From: Candidatus Aminicenantota bacterium
GTDB lineage: Bacteria; Acidobacteriota; UBA6911; RPQK01; JAJDTT01
Direction: 5' to 3'
Length of the DNA: 5,887 nt
Assembly: GCA_026706325.1 (NCBI GenBank)
Contig: JAPOYZ010000212.1
Coordinates: 1 to 5,887 of the forward strand
The notes under the pieces: generated by a model
Database searches by the model: none
Seen by the model: only the letters and a program-made list of their open reading frames with translations
What the model was told of the DNA's origin: nothing
Program-made: the position numbers and the translations under genes
In this document: in pieces, positions 5,847 to 5,887 of the stretch
Position numbering within the stretch: position 1 is the first letter of the stretch
Layout of the letters: every line of letters begins with the position of its first letter

Positions 5847-5887
5847 AGGACCTGTGCCTCTCGCCTGAGCCTGTCCACCAGCGTCGA
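5843..5887 (-). CDS. etfB: Electron transfer flavoprotein beta subunit, C-terminal end only
   Basis: Only the last 14 codons and a TAG stop fall inside the window, reading STLVDRLRREAQVL. This closely fits the usual EtfB C-terminus (a basic helix ending in EAKVL or similar), and etfB directly upstream of etfA on the same strand is the standard gene order. EtfB would supply the AMP-binding beta subunit of the flavoprotein heterodimer. The gap to etfA is 89 nt, longer than usual for this pair. The final codons are duplicated 58 nt downstream, which suggests the present stop is secondary. Confidence 0.75.
   Translation of the reverse strand, partial: STLVDRLRREAQVL
5847..5871. repeat. Direct repeat, copy B (within etfB end)
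   Basis: This copy lies inside the terminal codons of etfB and encodes RLRREAQVL before the TAG stop. It differs from copy A at two of 25 positions, one of which changes Lys to Gln in the tail. Confidence 0.75.

Noticed and set aside
1..5887. CRISPR array, tRNA, rRNA or transposase
   Set aside because: No regularly spaced repeats, tRNA-like cloverleaf sequences, rRNA stretches or transposase motifs were seen. The only repeat found is the single pair at the etfB end.

Overview
The window looks like a piece of a GC-rich bacterial chromosome. The mix of genes (tandem PhyH-type dioxygenases, a zinc-binding MDR dehydrogenase, a YdjM-like membrane protein, ETF genes and a serine esterase) would suit an Acidobacteriota, Planctomycetota or similar environmental lineage. 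No marker gene is present, so this placement is a weak inference. No rRNA, tRNA, CRISPR array, transposase or phage gene is visible.

Layout from left to right. (1) Positions 2-643, plus strand: the 3' part of an alpha/beta-hydrolase esterase, followed by a strong hairpin (663-683) in the convergent gap. (2) Positions 3425-694, minus strand: a compact three-gene cluster read leftward. It holds two adjacent PhyH-family proteins, each 275 residues long, and then a 346-residue zinc-binding MDR dehydrogenase. The gaps are 14 and 21 nt, so the three are probably co-transcribed. (3) Positions 3426-3578: a divergent promoter region with an inverted pair of GTTAGAAT motifs. (4) Positions 3579-4694, plus strand: a YdjM-like membrane-bound putative metal hydrolase. 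(5) Positions 5887-4767, minus strand: the last codons of etfB, then a complete etfA.

The dioxygenase/dehydrogenase cluster looks like a small oxidative pathway in which one step hydroxylates (or otherwise oxidises) a substrate and the next acts on the product by NAD(P)-linked redox chemistry. The substrate cannot be read from sequence. The two PhyH proteins differ where it matters. The upstream one keeps a His in the first iron-ligand position, the distal His and an Arg pair suited to 2-oxoglutarate. The downstream one appears to have Gln and Lys/Leu at the first and last of these, so it may be a non-catalytic or re-purposed partner.

The second notable point is the etfB-etfA junction. An imperfect 25-nt direct repeat (23/25 identical, offset 58 nt) duplicates the last codons of etfB around a G/C-rich hairpin. 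Read in the equivalent phase, the copy nearer etfA continues to a TGA only 4 nt before the etfA ATG. This suggests that a small REP-like insertion or duplication gave etfB a new stop codon and opened an 89-nt gap in a once tightly packed operon.
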